Position numbers and translations under genes: made by a program. A DNA stretch of 64,000 nt from Apostichopus japonicus (lineage: Eukaryota > Echinodermata > Holothuroidea > Aspidochirotida > Stichopodidae): the NCBI RefSeq assembly GCF_037975245.1, contig NC_092573.1:23899265-23963264 (forward strand), in the 5' to 3' direction. A model generated the notes under the pieces. It saw only the letters and a program-made list of their open reading frames with translations. It was not told where the DNA came from and did not search any database. Of the stretch, positions 8,381 to 21,600 are shown piece after piece; within the stretch, counting starts at the first letter, position 1; the number at the start of each line of letters is the position of its first letter.

Positions 8381-10855
8381 TTTATATTTCTATGATTTGC
8401 TTTTTCCCTTTTCTTTAGTACTTCAGAAGGAGAGATACTCCTTCCAGAATCTCTAGGAAGCCTGTACGTATGATTGATGATCCACCTCACTTGAATATAT
8501 ATATGTAACCACTTGTTATACGGCTCAAAGACAGTGAGCATTTCCTTTCACTTTGTGTGAGTTCATAGTAATGCCACCAACAGATCTTAGAACTCTGTCA
8601 TTCCTTGTTAAAGCACCTAAATAATAAAACAAATAATAAGAAACTGAATCATGTACAGTAAGATGCACCCTAGCACAACGTTTAATGTTTTCATGCTTCA
8701 TGCATAAATGTGATCATATTCCAATATCTGTGACATTATGGGGGGGGGGGGGGGACGGGGGAATGCAGTATTCTGTGATTCTTTTAAAAACTAATTAGAA
8801 TCCAATTTTTCCTTCTTTTTCCCATCTACACAATGACGAGGAAAACAAACTAGCCTACACCAATTGTTTAAATTAAAATTTGACATTGTTTTAACAAAGG
8901 CTAACCCCTGTACTTTTTGGGTGAGAAATTTGGTCACCAGACAGAGATTTTATGTTATTCATCAATTCGAGAACAAGAAGAGTTTATAGAAAGTTTCTTA
9001 ATTTAATTGCATGATCACTCTAAAATCTTACGTTACGGTATGTTCAGTTGAGCTGTTTTGTGTTTAACTCTCATAGGAATTTTTCCCCCTGTCATCAGGA
9101 TAGTCTTTTTAGTTGAGTGTCAATGGCATGTATAATCCTGAGATTTTTATCGAAAAGCCATCTATAGCCTCTGTGACAACACGCTAAATGACAATTAAAT
9201 GGATGCATCCGTATGTTCTCGCATTACTAGTTGTAATTAGGCTACGTTCGGACTTGACTACAACTTTTACAAGAACAACTTCAGAATAAAAATTTATCAC
9301 CGAGATCATTTACCTTTATGTTTCAATAAACATATGTAAGGTCTAAGGATTGAAGAAAACACGAATGTGCAGTTCCAAATAGTACTTACAACCAGAATCC
9401 CCGGTAGGCCGCCAGGTAGAACTAGGAACAATATAATTCATGTGAATTGGGTCTAGTTACATTGTGCTGTCAAATGAGCAAGTACCAGTTCCGCTAGACA
9501 TTTCCGGGTAGTATACATTATTCCCATTGACATACACACAAAATGATCAAGATAATGTGGTCTAGACCAGCTCAGCTGTTGTACTTGGCCTTGTAGGCCT
9601 ATATAGCTAAAAAAATTATACCTGTCATGATCGCAGACACGGTTGTTATCCACATCACATTCATTTCCCTTCATCATGACCATGTTGATTTTTAACTGCA
9701 AGAGCCCAAAGAATTGTTTCGTTACTAAATTGTAAACTCACCAGTACTAAACATAGATTTATACTTTAGGCCTCTGCTATATGGAAGCTGAGTGATCTAA
9801 ACTGCATCAATTATCCCAAATATTCCTTCTAATGTACGTCCATCCATAGTCCATACACTTCAATATCAAAACCGCTGGTATGTTAGGTAACAGAGCTGAA
9901 AAGATGTTCCCCTGCTTCTCACTCTAGTTTTCCTGACATAGGGAGACACCCGGGCGCCAGTTGACTCATCTATACATGGAAAACCAGTTTGCATATTCCT
10001 TGAACTAAAAGGCGATGGTGGGTGGGTGAGGGGGAGCGGGATGTCTAATAACTACCTGACAATATTTACCAGTGTACCAACTACCTTACTGCCGGATGCT
10101 TATATATACGCGTAGCTGGTACATGAGAAAAAATAAAAATGTATTTGATATACTTTCACAGCCAATTCAAACTACTGAAACGTAGCAGGTTATGTCGAAG
10201 AAATGTAGGGTTTTAAAAATAAAATGAAATACCCTACATCGAGTCGTGCAATACTATCGTTTTGTTTGATCTTTCCAGCAGATTTATGCATATTTGGGCG
10301 CTGATTAAGTTTACCAAAGCTATATCAAGTTAACTCAAAATAAGTTTGCAATGACTCAAATGAAAATTTCACCAATTATATTTCCCTAAATTTTAATGTT
10401 TATTCCCCAAATAAACCTTAATTAAAGGATGTTTCGCTTAGTCTGGGACGCTCAGCTCATCACTTCCGTCCGAGACACATTTTCCATATGAAGACACGGC
10501 AATCCGGAAACTAAAACTAGCCTATAAACGTTATGCAAAAGTCGCTAAATCACTGTTTCCATTATGTGAAATGAGAGGTGACTAAATTATTTACATGCAA
10601 TATGAGGAGAACTTCTGTACCGATATTGTATCGAAAATTTGTCGGAATCGACGAAAGTAGGACCCTTGTCCAAGTCTGATCGCCGATGGATCATTTTAAC
10701 GGACACGACAAAATGAAGTACTGCCCTCTCTATGGCTCTAGTTTTTCGCACCTCTTGAAGAAATAAGGGGCGTATGTAGGTCTAGGTGTCGCACCACAAT
10801 TAATTGCCCCATTAACTTACACATTAAACTGGTCGCTTTTCAAGGCCGCTAGGCA
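8381..10855. other. Divergent intergenic region next to ZIP
   Basis: No exon is recognised. It must contain the ZIP promoter and possibly its 5' UTR. It holds a G run at 8740-8754 and a short inverted repeat near 10207-10240 (ATGTAGGGT ... ACCCTACAT). I cannot place a TATA box or start site with confidence. Confidence 0.45.
8616..8617 (-). promoter_or_regulatory. Possible splice acceptor for a ZIP 5' UTR exon
   Basis: On the minus strand a T-rich tract runs into TTATTATTTAG followed by GTGCTT, about 235 nt before the ZIP start codon. It could join the coding exon to an upstream non-coding exon. The evidence is weak: no matching donor was established. Confidence 0.25.
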
Positions 10856-10857
10856 TA

Positions 10858-11165
10858 GATGAGATTTTCAACTGACATGTGCTACCCACTATATGACAGC
10901 TGATGGGTTGGGTTATCACAGCATATTCAACTTTTGCCACCATCACCGTTTAGCTTTTGAGCTAGAAGAGCTCAATGTTTAGCATAATGCTCCCAACCCA
11001 ACCCATCTGCCATACAAGCCTCAAAAAGAATGATGATGACTAACCAAATTCCACCTACTAGCTCAAAAGCTAAACGGTGATGGTGGCAAAAGTTGAATGT
11101 GCTGTGATAACCCAACTCATCAGCTGTCAGATAGTGGGTAGCACATGTCAGTTGAAAATCTCATC
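10858..11165. mobile_element. Foldback MITE with TA target duplication
   Basis: Two arms of about 110 bp (10858-10967 and 11057-11165) are almost perfect inverse copies, starting GATGAGATTTTCAACTG and ending CAGTTGAAAATCTCATC. A ~90-bp centre separates them. TA flanks each end (10856-10857 and 11166-11167), as expected for a Tc1/mariner-type target. No coding capacity. The TA/CA microsatellite begins directly at the right-hand TA. Confidence 0.85.
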
Positions 11166-11322
<157 letters not shown>

Positions 11323-12556
11323 ACTACAAATTACCGCCCAGCACTGTCTTAAAAATCGTAAATCCCGCCCAGCACTATTTTCATCTAAAATCATTCCTAT
11401 AACAATATATCAACATAAATTGGGCCTAGCCTATGCCAAAATCATATAGACTAATAATGCATCAGTTACGCATGCGAGAAACATTACTTACGGCTCTCAA
11501 TCGGTCCCTTGTAAAATCTCTTTGAAATAAATTCATAACTTTTACCAGGTACGTAATATATTTCACTTAAAAAAATTGAAAATGTAAATTGCTAGCAAAA
11601 CTAGTGTATGTGCTTAAAAAGCTACACAAGTGCCAGCATTTGAGCACCTTCAAAAAGTCGAAAAATTTCTCAAAGGGGAGGGGGTCCTTACACCCCTCCC
11701 CCAGGACGGCGATCAGTATACCCGGCATTCAGGAAATCCTGGGCACATCCCTGTATGTATGTATGTATTTATAATTTGTCAGTTCCAGTTATACATGCAA
11801 TGAAGTGACTTTGATAAATAAGGCTGGTCATTTGCCATGTATTTCAATATATGTGTATGACGAGGGGCACACCGAAAACTGAAGTGCCCGAGTCCTCCAA
11901 GTTATAAATCAAGCACTGGTCTCAATTTATATGTATGTGATATATTCATTACATGATACTGGTTGGAAAGAGACTTCGAAAGTTACATATTAATAACGTT
12001 TTTAAAACGTTTTTGTGTTTGCTGGGAACCATCACTTTGTGCTATAATTTATTGTGGTAAAGAACAATTTCTATATGCGTTACTCTGCATGAGCCACTGA
12101 CCCTGTCCTTCTCCCTTTTCCTCCCTCCAATCAGCTTGCTTCCCCTTCTGCTACCCTTCTGCGCTTCCCCTTCGCTGCTCTTCTATCCCCGGTCTCCAAC
12201 CCCTGATCTGCACCTCCAAGCTCTCCATTTTCCACCCCTACTCCTCTATGCCATCTTCCTTGTTCCCATTCACTTGTTCTCCACTTCCCTGTTCTCCACT
12301 TTCTAGTTTCTCCATCATCGCTCCCAATCTGTCCCTTCCTCTTAGAGAGCAAGAAAAGTTCCGATCGTACATTTTGAGATACCATGATTTAAATCTTTGT
12401 ACCCTTGCGTTTACACCTCACTGCACTGCGTGTAGCATATTAAATCATACTGTAATTTTTAACGTTACAGAGTAAGGCTACTTTTACCAAGCGGACTGCA
12501 CTCTAAAATGGCCTACTTATTTGTTGAAGGTTTTTCTTCCTCTTTAATCTCATCAG
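11323..12556. other. Intergenic region 5' of MTMR10
   Basis: It includes a solitary hAT-like right end (ATCCTGGGCACATCCCTG, 11736-11753) with no matching left end found, and a C/T-rich tract at about 12105-12330. The MTMR10 promoter and first non-coding exon probably lie here or further left. Neither could be placed. Confidence 0.45.
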
Positions 12557-12667
12557 GGTATTGAGGTCCTTTTGAGGTGCCAGACTTCTGTTTCCAAAAT
12601 GAGTACCTCGGGTTCCAGAGGCAGTTTCAAATCCTACCTCCTGGAAAATGTATCCAGCCGCAGTAAG
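12557..12667 (+). CDS. MTMR10: MTMR10 exon with start codon (coding from 12599)
   Basis: A strong acceptor (pyrimidine tract, TCATCAG) ends at 12556, so at least one non-coding exon lies upstream. The ATG at 12599 is chosen because FKSYLLEN then falls at residues 10-17, matching FRSYLLPP near the start of vertebrate MTMR10; the frame is also open upstream to the acceptor. The phase-0 junction needed by the next exon uses AAG|GTTAGG at 12668. The better-looking GTAAGG donor at 12663 would shift the frame. Confidence 0.75.
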
Positions 12668-15600
12668 GTTAGGCTAGTAAAATCTTTCTGTAGTCAACAG
12701 TAACTGAGTTTGCACAGGGAAGGCCTAACCTTCATTGAAGAGTTTCTACGTTACGCACTATTACCGTATGGGCTGTAGCAATAGTATAACATAGCCTAGG
12801 CCTATAGGTTTACAATAGGTGGATGGATTTCGCGAATCGAAACAATCAACACCCGAAAATTGATGAGACTAATTGCCATTAAGAGAGTAAGCCTTGACCA
12901 GTAGGGGGCTGGTCTCTTTCTTTGCAAGGAGTAACAAAGTCTAAAACAAACTTTCTGAAGGCAAGCTTGTGTAAGGAGCAAGAACCAACAGTTGAGAGAT
13001 GTGTCATTGTTGAAACAGAGCCTAAATCAATTGCTATGCATAGCAAGACATTTTATTTTGAGATTCTATAAGCAAAGCAAAGATTCTATAAGCAAAGAAC
13101 TATAAGCAAAGCATGATTTTCGTGGTGGCAGCTATGTACCAGATTGCCGGTTCAGTAATTATGGCACTGTTGTTTACTTGATCGTCGGTTGAATAAATTT
13201 ATGCATTGGTGCTTATTTACCCTATCGTCAGTTAAATAAGGGATGCTAATTTACGCAATCATAGGTTAAATATGCCAGATGTAACACTTATTTAGCAGTC
13301 TGGTTGATAGAACCACAGCATCAGGCCCTGATACAGGGGGTGCTTTTCAGCTGCCCCACCCCTCTTTCCAACACACACACAAATTTTAACTAGTTATTAG
13401 CCCAACTTTGCATGTACACCTAAATTAAAACTTATTTATATTCTAAATATATCTCAGAATGCACCATTTTACATTATTTGTTTCCTTGGGAGAGTCCCAT
13501 AACCCCCTATACTGGAGTCTGTTTCAGTGACCTGAGGGCCACATCCCTTCCAAGTGCAATAAGTATATTTGAAAAATTATATGTAAAGTCTCAATACGTG
13601 TTTCAATGTTTGTTATTCTAAATGCACTCTGACCAGGCAGGTTTAATGGATAAAAGCTGTCGCAATCTAAAGAAAGAAATTTATTTTCTGTTGCCCTTAT
13701 GGTGCGAACGATTTACTGTAAAATCACTTGGACTGCCTATATCAGCATGTTCATTACACAAATGTAACCTATATACTTGTATTGTAGACACGTAAGTCCT
13801 ATGCCTAATGGTTGTAAACAAAACAGAGAGATTTGATTGGTGCATGATCTGTTGGGCAGGGCTTGCAAATTTGGGTGAAGTTTGTAGAATGTACGAACTC
13901 GTTAAAAAATCCGGCGAATTTTATTCAGCTGAAAATGTTTAATGACAGCTAACTTAATGAAAATAATGATTATTAATATGAAAATTGCATAGAACGGTGT
14001 GATTTCACTGAGCTTTTAGGGCAGTAAGCTGGAAAGATCAAAGTTAAATTTGGCAAACACACATTGAGACTTCAAATATCTTTGGATACAATTGTCATTT
14101 ATACAATACACTACACTGAGATGGTAAAATGCATCTTAACTCTTAGACACAAATTCACTGCTCTATGCTTTGATGAGTCTCTCAGCTCACAGACTGTGAT
14201 CGGGTAAATAAGCCAGCAAAATAAGCCATGCTTTCTCAAACAATGATCGGGTAAATAGCCAAAACCTTCATTATAAAAGCTACAGGGAGGTGCTTGTTAC
14301 AGTACTTCTCTTGGTTATGTATCAACAAGGAATTGATTGTATAAAGCAAAATTTGAAGTATATACCACAGGACACAAATAGTATTGTTGCTTTGCTTGTT
14401 TATGCCCTTCAAAATTTTGAGACAATTTTGAAACATGACCTTGGGTTTTCCCAAGGAGGGAGGGGGGGGGGGGGAAGGCAGCTAATGCCATTGTCACAGA
14501 TTTAAGATCCTTATAATGAAAAGCTTCTTACTTACAGTAGTTAAGGTTAAAACTCTTGTCCAATGCCTGGAAACAGCATCTATGACTAGTAATTTTGGAG
14601 TTTGCTCTAGCTAATATTGACTAAATGATAGTAGGTTCATGTACCCATATTAATGTTAGTTTACATGTAATGAAAAGAACTGAACTTTGTTAGTGACATT
14701 GTAACTTGTATGATCCATGCTGATATTATATTGTGCTATGCTTTCTAACTTGTGTCATGTCTGTGGATTCTAAGGCTGTTTTGTGCTTTATAGCTGAAAT
14801 TGATGAGGAATGATGATATGTGAACAGTCGCCAAGTAATCATGGTTTGATGGTATATATGGTAAAACTGCAACAATTTCCCTAAGTTAAGGTATGCATGG
14901 AGGTTAGCTGTACATATAATCCTGTTAAATGGATGGAATAGTCCATGAAAGTGTCTCAAAATACCAAATTGATTCTTCCATTGATTTTCGTTTAGGCTTT
15001 GTAGATTAAAATTGCAAATGCAAAAGTGGGAACCATTTGAGCTACAAAAACTGCAACTGCAGTGTCAATTAGTAACATAGTACTTACTTGAATTTGCAAA
15101 GTAATTGAACATGTGAAGTAACCGTACACCACCGCCATACGATTGTACATACGGTATGTTGCTTCAAGGCTTACTGCACACAGAACAGTTACACATTGCG
15201 GGTTTATTCTTGCACAGTAAAACCTATAAATACCATTTACTCATGTCAGTTTCTGGTTACTGTGTTTGCTGTCCTTGAACATGCATTTGATATAAGTCTC
15301 AAATGACACATTTGATTAAGTATGGGTTTATATTTTTATGATCAATTTTGTTTGTATATAACTAGTTAACACTTAACATATCACAGAAGATATTTTCTAA
15401 AGTCATCAAGTTCTTTTATTCTAATATAATTACAATAAAAGATAATTATTTAAAAAAAATTTGTAAAAAAAAGTAAGTCATCTTATAGATAATTAACATA
15501 TTACCATAGTAAACTTTTAATATCCATGAAATAAACTGGCACTAAACTAGTCCCCCCCCCAAAAAAAAAATAAATAAAAAAAATAATAATGGAATCTATT

Positions 15601-18600
15601 CTCCATGCTGCAGCTACAAATGATGTTCTATGCACATTGTGTACTAAAGGAGAACATTTTGAATTGGAGGTTAACTTCTTTTTTGAGATTCACTGTATAA
15701 ATTCCCAAAAAAGGTGGAAGGGGGGGGGGGGCTATCCTCAGTATACTCCATTCATAACACATAAATGTTATAGAACTTACTCAGTCATTGTCCCTTTAAT
15801 GTAAGCACTGGTATGAAGTTCCTAATCTCTGTCAGGCTGTTGGGCAGGCTATTTCACACTGTGTCATGAATGCATATTGACCACATGTGGATTTACTGAT
15901 TTGTGGTTAGAGAAGGTGTGAAGCTACAGCCTACAGGATGGATAAAGTTTGTGCTGTAGTATCATACTTGGCAATTCGAGTACTGAATAATATCATAAGA
16001 TAAAGCAAAGCTTCCCGTAGTTTTCTTAAGGCTCTCCTCTTTCTTTTCAACTTAGTAGCAGAATAAATGTTATGTATGCATTTTGTCTATTTCTATTACT
16101 GTAAGTTTAGTGTTGCATTCTATATTTGCTAATTAATGAAAAATTTGCTTTTGTGAATATAACTTGAAATTACTGTACACATTTTATGAAAAGAACAAAA
16201 AGTAAAGTTGGAACAAACAAACAAAAGATCAGATGTGATAATGTTGGAAAATTGATAGGAGAATCATATTGCATTTGCATTTTGGCCACTGAAATGCATG
16301 CAATGTCACATGACTTCTAAAGCGTGATTTATTTAAAAGGTTGAGTACACTAAAAGTATTACAAGAAGTCAATACACAAGTTCCATCATTTTGCCAGAAA
16401 AAAAAAAAAATACTTGGGTAAAGGACTTGATTAAGATGGATATAACTTCATCAAGTTGTGTTAATGTAAGTGGAGTGATAAAATAAACACAAAAAGCCCC
16501 TGTAAAAAAGTAGACATTTCATGTAGAGTGTTCAACTTGTCAGTTGACAAATCATGACACACAAATTCATGTGAACAAAGCAAGAAGAAGACAAAATGTC
16601 CACATCTTTGTATTTATTCTATAATGTACTTTACAGTTTTGGTGTGTGCAGGACTTGTTGTTGGAAATGTCAGAAACTTTTTAAATACCTTGTTTAGTGG
16701 TATCCTCGTAAACTTTACTGTATGCATGCATGTATTGTTTTTAAAAAATGTACATTGTATTACATGGCTACCTACATATAGATATACCTTGATTGAATAC
16801 TTATTTGTTTTTATCTGTGCAGGGGCGTTCATCATTGAAAGCCAGATTCCTTGGCAGTGAACTGTCCGATCAGGGAACTGAAAACCCAAAGCCGAAGCTG
16901 TTAAATGGTAATTTTTAAGTATTTCTTTTACATTATATATAATGTACTTAGTGTTCTGTGCTGTTAGTCCTGTCAGTTCACTCCTTCCTCTGTTAATGTC
17001 AATTTCCCTGTCAGTTTGCTCGGCTACTGTGTCATTCAATTACTCGTCTTATCAATAAATAACAGATCTAATAAGTATGTGAACTCATTGAGTCAATTAA
17101 AGGCCACATATACGGTGAAAGGTCACAGCAGGCTAGATCACATAAGTGTGAATTGGTTATCAATTAGGCCTTTAAAAGTTGGAATATATATCAGAGACAG
17201 GCAAAAATGGAGCAATTTTGCTGTACACAAATCCAATAACTGAATAACTGTTTATGGTAGCATATGTTCATAAAAGTTGTGAGCAAGTACTAGGTCTCTT
17301 AGGGGCGTGTTCTTGTGTCGTTGAGATCTATGAGTAATATTTACGACAAAATTTAAGGGGCTCAATAAAATCAGTTAAAAGTGCAGTATGTTCCTTCTTG
17401 CATTTTCTCTTTAGGCATTCGCAGCGTATTCATAGCCAATAACATTTTCATAGATGCTATGTAAGGGAGTTGTATACCCCGTACAGAAGTGTGCACTACA
17501 TGATGTCTAGACCAGCATATATGGTAACTAGTCTACAGCAACATTTCCCGCTTCAGAATTTGACAGTAATTTTGTTGTTGTATATTAGTTATAGGTTACA
17601 TATTTTTTCTGTTACACACAAGCCAATGTGTTGTAAGGAGTCATAATAGTTAAGTATTGTATGTGTGTTCCTGTAGAGGTATTTTAAAGTGCATGTTTTC
17701 ATGGGAGGAATGCAGGAATGCAAGTTTTTCTGAGTGGCCGCAAACATGTTTAAGATGTTGCGTCCTGTGGACACAAATCACTTTGTGAGTGTGTACTTGG
17801 AGTCTAATTTCTCAAAATGCGCCCGTTGCAAGGAAATACAAATTTTGCGTCCCCGATTGCGTACCCGTGGATGGTGAATTGGTGACCCACCTAAAAGAGT
17901 TGGGTCACAGTGGAGGGCTTGACCATTTAGTGTGCTGCTGCAGATTCAGGGATTTGAAGGATTGTAGCAGCCTGTCTGTAACTTGGATTTATTTCATTCT
18001 TTTCTTACCTTTCTCCATTCATATGATGCACTTTCCCCTATCCATCCAACCAGACATCAGTTGATTAAATTTTAGCATTGCACTGCTTGTGTCCCAGCAA
18101 GACAATTTGTAATTAAACAGTTGTTTACTCTGGTTCTGTCAACTGGTACCTTCATTAGATAAAATGGATCAGCCATTACAATCATTTACTGAAGTGTGCG
18201 ATATCAGCTTTCCTCAAACAGGGAGGCCTAGTAATAGTGATGTTTGTTTTGACGAGAGAGAGTAATTTGACAAATCTCATTTAGAAAGACCAACATAAGC
18301 AGAGTGAGAGCAAAGTTTTGCAAATTTATTGGTCTTGTAATTTATTGAGGTTTTAAATTGGTAAGTTACCATATCCATATCTCTTCTCCCATTGGAACCA
18401 TGGAAGAGTAAACTGTTATACAGTGATCAGAACAAGTAAGGCATGTAGAGTTAATGCCCCTCCCCCTTCTCCCCCCCCCCAAATTACTGAAATTGTTATT
18501 TTGTTTTGGAGGCCCATTGTTAATGATGCATAATGTGTATTTGTTTTAATCAATTATGTATGTGTTGAATAGTTCTATGTATGTTGCCAGAAATGCTCAT

Positions 18601-21600
18601 AGTAGAGGCCCCTATAATTAATAATTTCAAGAACTGCTTTATTTTTCTTTGAATTTAGGATGTACAGTGACACTAAATTACAAACTAAATGAATCATATA
18701 TATATCTGAAGAATGTTTTCTCTTAGAAGTAATGAGCACAGGTCAATGCTTATTACTCATCAAAGAGACTTTCTTGTAAAGAATAGACTTAATTCTCACA
18801 CACTAATTTGAAGGGTGCACACTACTTATCTGTCTCAAGTTCCCTACATCTGCTGATCTTCCTACGGTACAGAGATTGAAAACTTGTGATCTTAAAGCTT
18901 CATGTACGGGGTTTGCTGCAATCCAAGGATGACTAAGCTGTGTTAAACTGCAATATGAGGTAACTTGAAAACAATGGTCTGTTACGAATACCTCAGTTTA
19001 CAAAAAGGTCAACAGTAAGTTTGAATAAACTTCAAAGATATGCAAGTAAAACAAGCCATTACTGTACATATGAAATTTGTGGGACACAGAATTGAGAATT
19101 TTCAGAAATGTTTTAATCAAATGGGTTAAAAGCTTGTTAAGTATGATCAGCCAAAAGTTAAGCCACAAAGATCCGTTTAATATAAATGTTACATAATTTG
19201 AACAGAAAGATGAGGAGTTTTCCTGATTCATCTAGGTAAAACTGACCCCTTTTAAAGGAGCACATAAATTGCATACAATTAACGAGGAGTCTTGTTAAAG
19301 ATGTTTTGAGGTTAACTTCTGGCGAAAAAAAACCTTTTAACTTCGATAAAGGCAAAAGGATGGATGAACTTTGTACTTGATACTGAATAGTTTGGTCCGT
19401 ACAAATTTATGCCAGATCCTATCTGATCACTTGAAGTCAGTTTTGGTCGACAATGACATATTTTGTTTGCAGTGTTAAATATGTTGAATGTTCTCATTAC
19501 AAAAATGTGGCAAGGAACCACTACTTAAGTCAGTTTGTGGCTTTCTTGGTTGCTCTTTAGAAGACCTATAACCATCCAGCGTTTTTGACTTCTTGCTGTG
19601 GCAGTCATTTTAATACTTGGATTATATTAAATGCAAATTTAGATTCATTCGGTACAGTATATAAATGTACTGTTATCTATCTTATTGAGTGCTACCGGGA
19701 ATGGATATTTCTCTCTGAAATATCATTTTTTTTTCACATGATCTGACTTCCTTGTTGTGTATTAACATTTTGCCCACTCTTTTGTTGTTCACTGCATACC
19801 TTTCTCTGTAGCACTCATATGTCATTCAGGACTATGTCACTTTCTTACTGTAGAATATGATGTAGTTATTACCTTCTTGTGAGCTCTTGGCCCATATTAA
19901 AGTGTTAACATCATTGCTCACTTGGAATTTTTGTAATAAGTCACTTATTTCTGTGGATTATCAAAACCACCATTTCCTGTTTCATTTATTTGTTTTATAT
20001 GACAATGTACACATATATGGGACATGTATATAATTTATAATATAATGAAATGGATGAATTTGGCCGATGAAAAAGGAAGTGATCTAAAAATAATTAATTT
20101 TTTTATTTTTCATGCTGTAGGCGTGTCTACGTAGTAGGTCACTCCATGTAAGACACGGTATTACAAAATAACTTTAAATAAAAAATAAAAATAGCCATAT
20201 GACAGGTTTTATGAACACAAAGGCAAATGTAACTTTAGAATTAGTATCTGTTACCATATTTTCTCTGGTTATTAAAACTATTTATTTTCGTTGAGGGATT
20301 AGTATATAAATATTTACTTGAACAAATATCTGTATCTAGAGGAAATTAGCAACACACACAAGGAAATACTTTGATTTGATCGTAGGTTATTTATAATTAG
20401 TTACACCACAACCAGAAAACATTGTAATTTTATCACTCTAAACAGATATTGGATAAAGGAGAAATAAACCCTGGAGAGCCTTTTCTGCTTAAAGAATATC
20501 GCTTTGCAGTTTTCCGAAAGCAAACTTGTGTACGATTCATATGCAGAGAGTGGAATTGTTTAAATTACCATGTGACATGCTAATGTCATTTTTGAAGCGC
20601 CCTCGTTATTGAAATTAAGGTAATGGCCGCCGACACAGTAGGTGTTTAAAAAATGAGAACATTTCCTGGAAATTCAGGGATAGGTAGTTTTTGACTGGTT
20701 ATTTCATAGAGGGTGTAAGAATGTTAACCTTTACTATGAGGTCACTGCAAAACCCCAGGTTTTTCCTTTAAGCTCTTGTTTCAGAAATGTACTTTCTCTT
20801 TAATGGTCTTTCAATGAACCTGTTCTGATAATAAAAGATGGGGAGAAAAACATTATTTCACTACACAATAGACTGCTTTCGCTAGCAAAAATAATAGTTA
20901 TTCATTTTATTAAGCATATTAAAGCACTTACTGCAATACTGCAACCCATGATCTTGTTAGGACATGTATAAGATGATTAATGGTCTTTTTAATAGGATTA
21001 CTGAAGAAAGCCAGTGGGAGATGTTGGTAGTGATGGGGGCTTGTCAAAAAACTCAAAGCAGTTGTTATAATTCAATTTTGACTGATCTGTGGTCGTGTCG
21101 TGTCATAACAGAATGAAACTGACACTTCTCTCCAAACGTGCAAGTGAAACGCAACCAGTGCAGTTATATTCGCCAATCAACAGGACAACCCCCCCCCCCC
21201 CCTTCTTCTTCCACTCTATAATCCTTTGGCTTGTGGTAGCTACCTCTTCAATATCTCCTGAAGAACAAAATAAGTTGCATCAATACAGTCTGGTTTTATA
21301 TCTGAACCTATTTTTGATGAACATTGCTAAATATGTCGAATCAATCATGAGCAATCATGTCTTGACACTAGATCCTAAGTGATGTCTTCTCCAGAGATGA
21401 AGGCAGGAAATTTTAAAGGACTAGTACATGCTTCGGGGTCCAACTTTTAAGGTCAAGTTTGTCATCTTAAATTGCACATTTCCTTCTAATCAAGAGCTTT
21501 CATGTCAAAAAGAAAGTGTGAAATAGTAATGAATGGTGAAGGCCTTGTCTGTCTGCCTGCCTTTCTCTTTCTTAGTTGTATGACTCGGCACATTGCTTTA

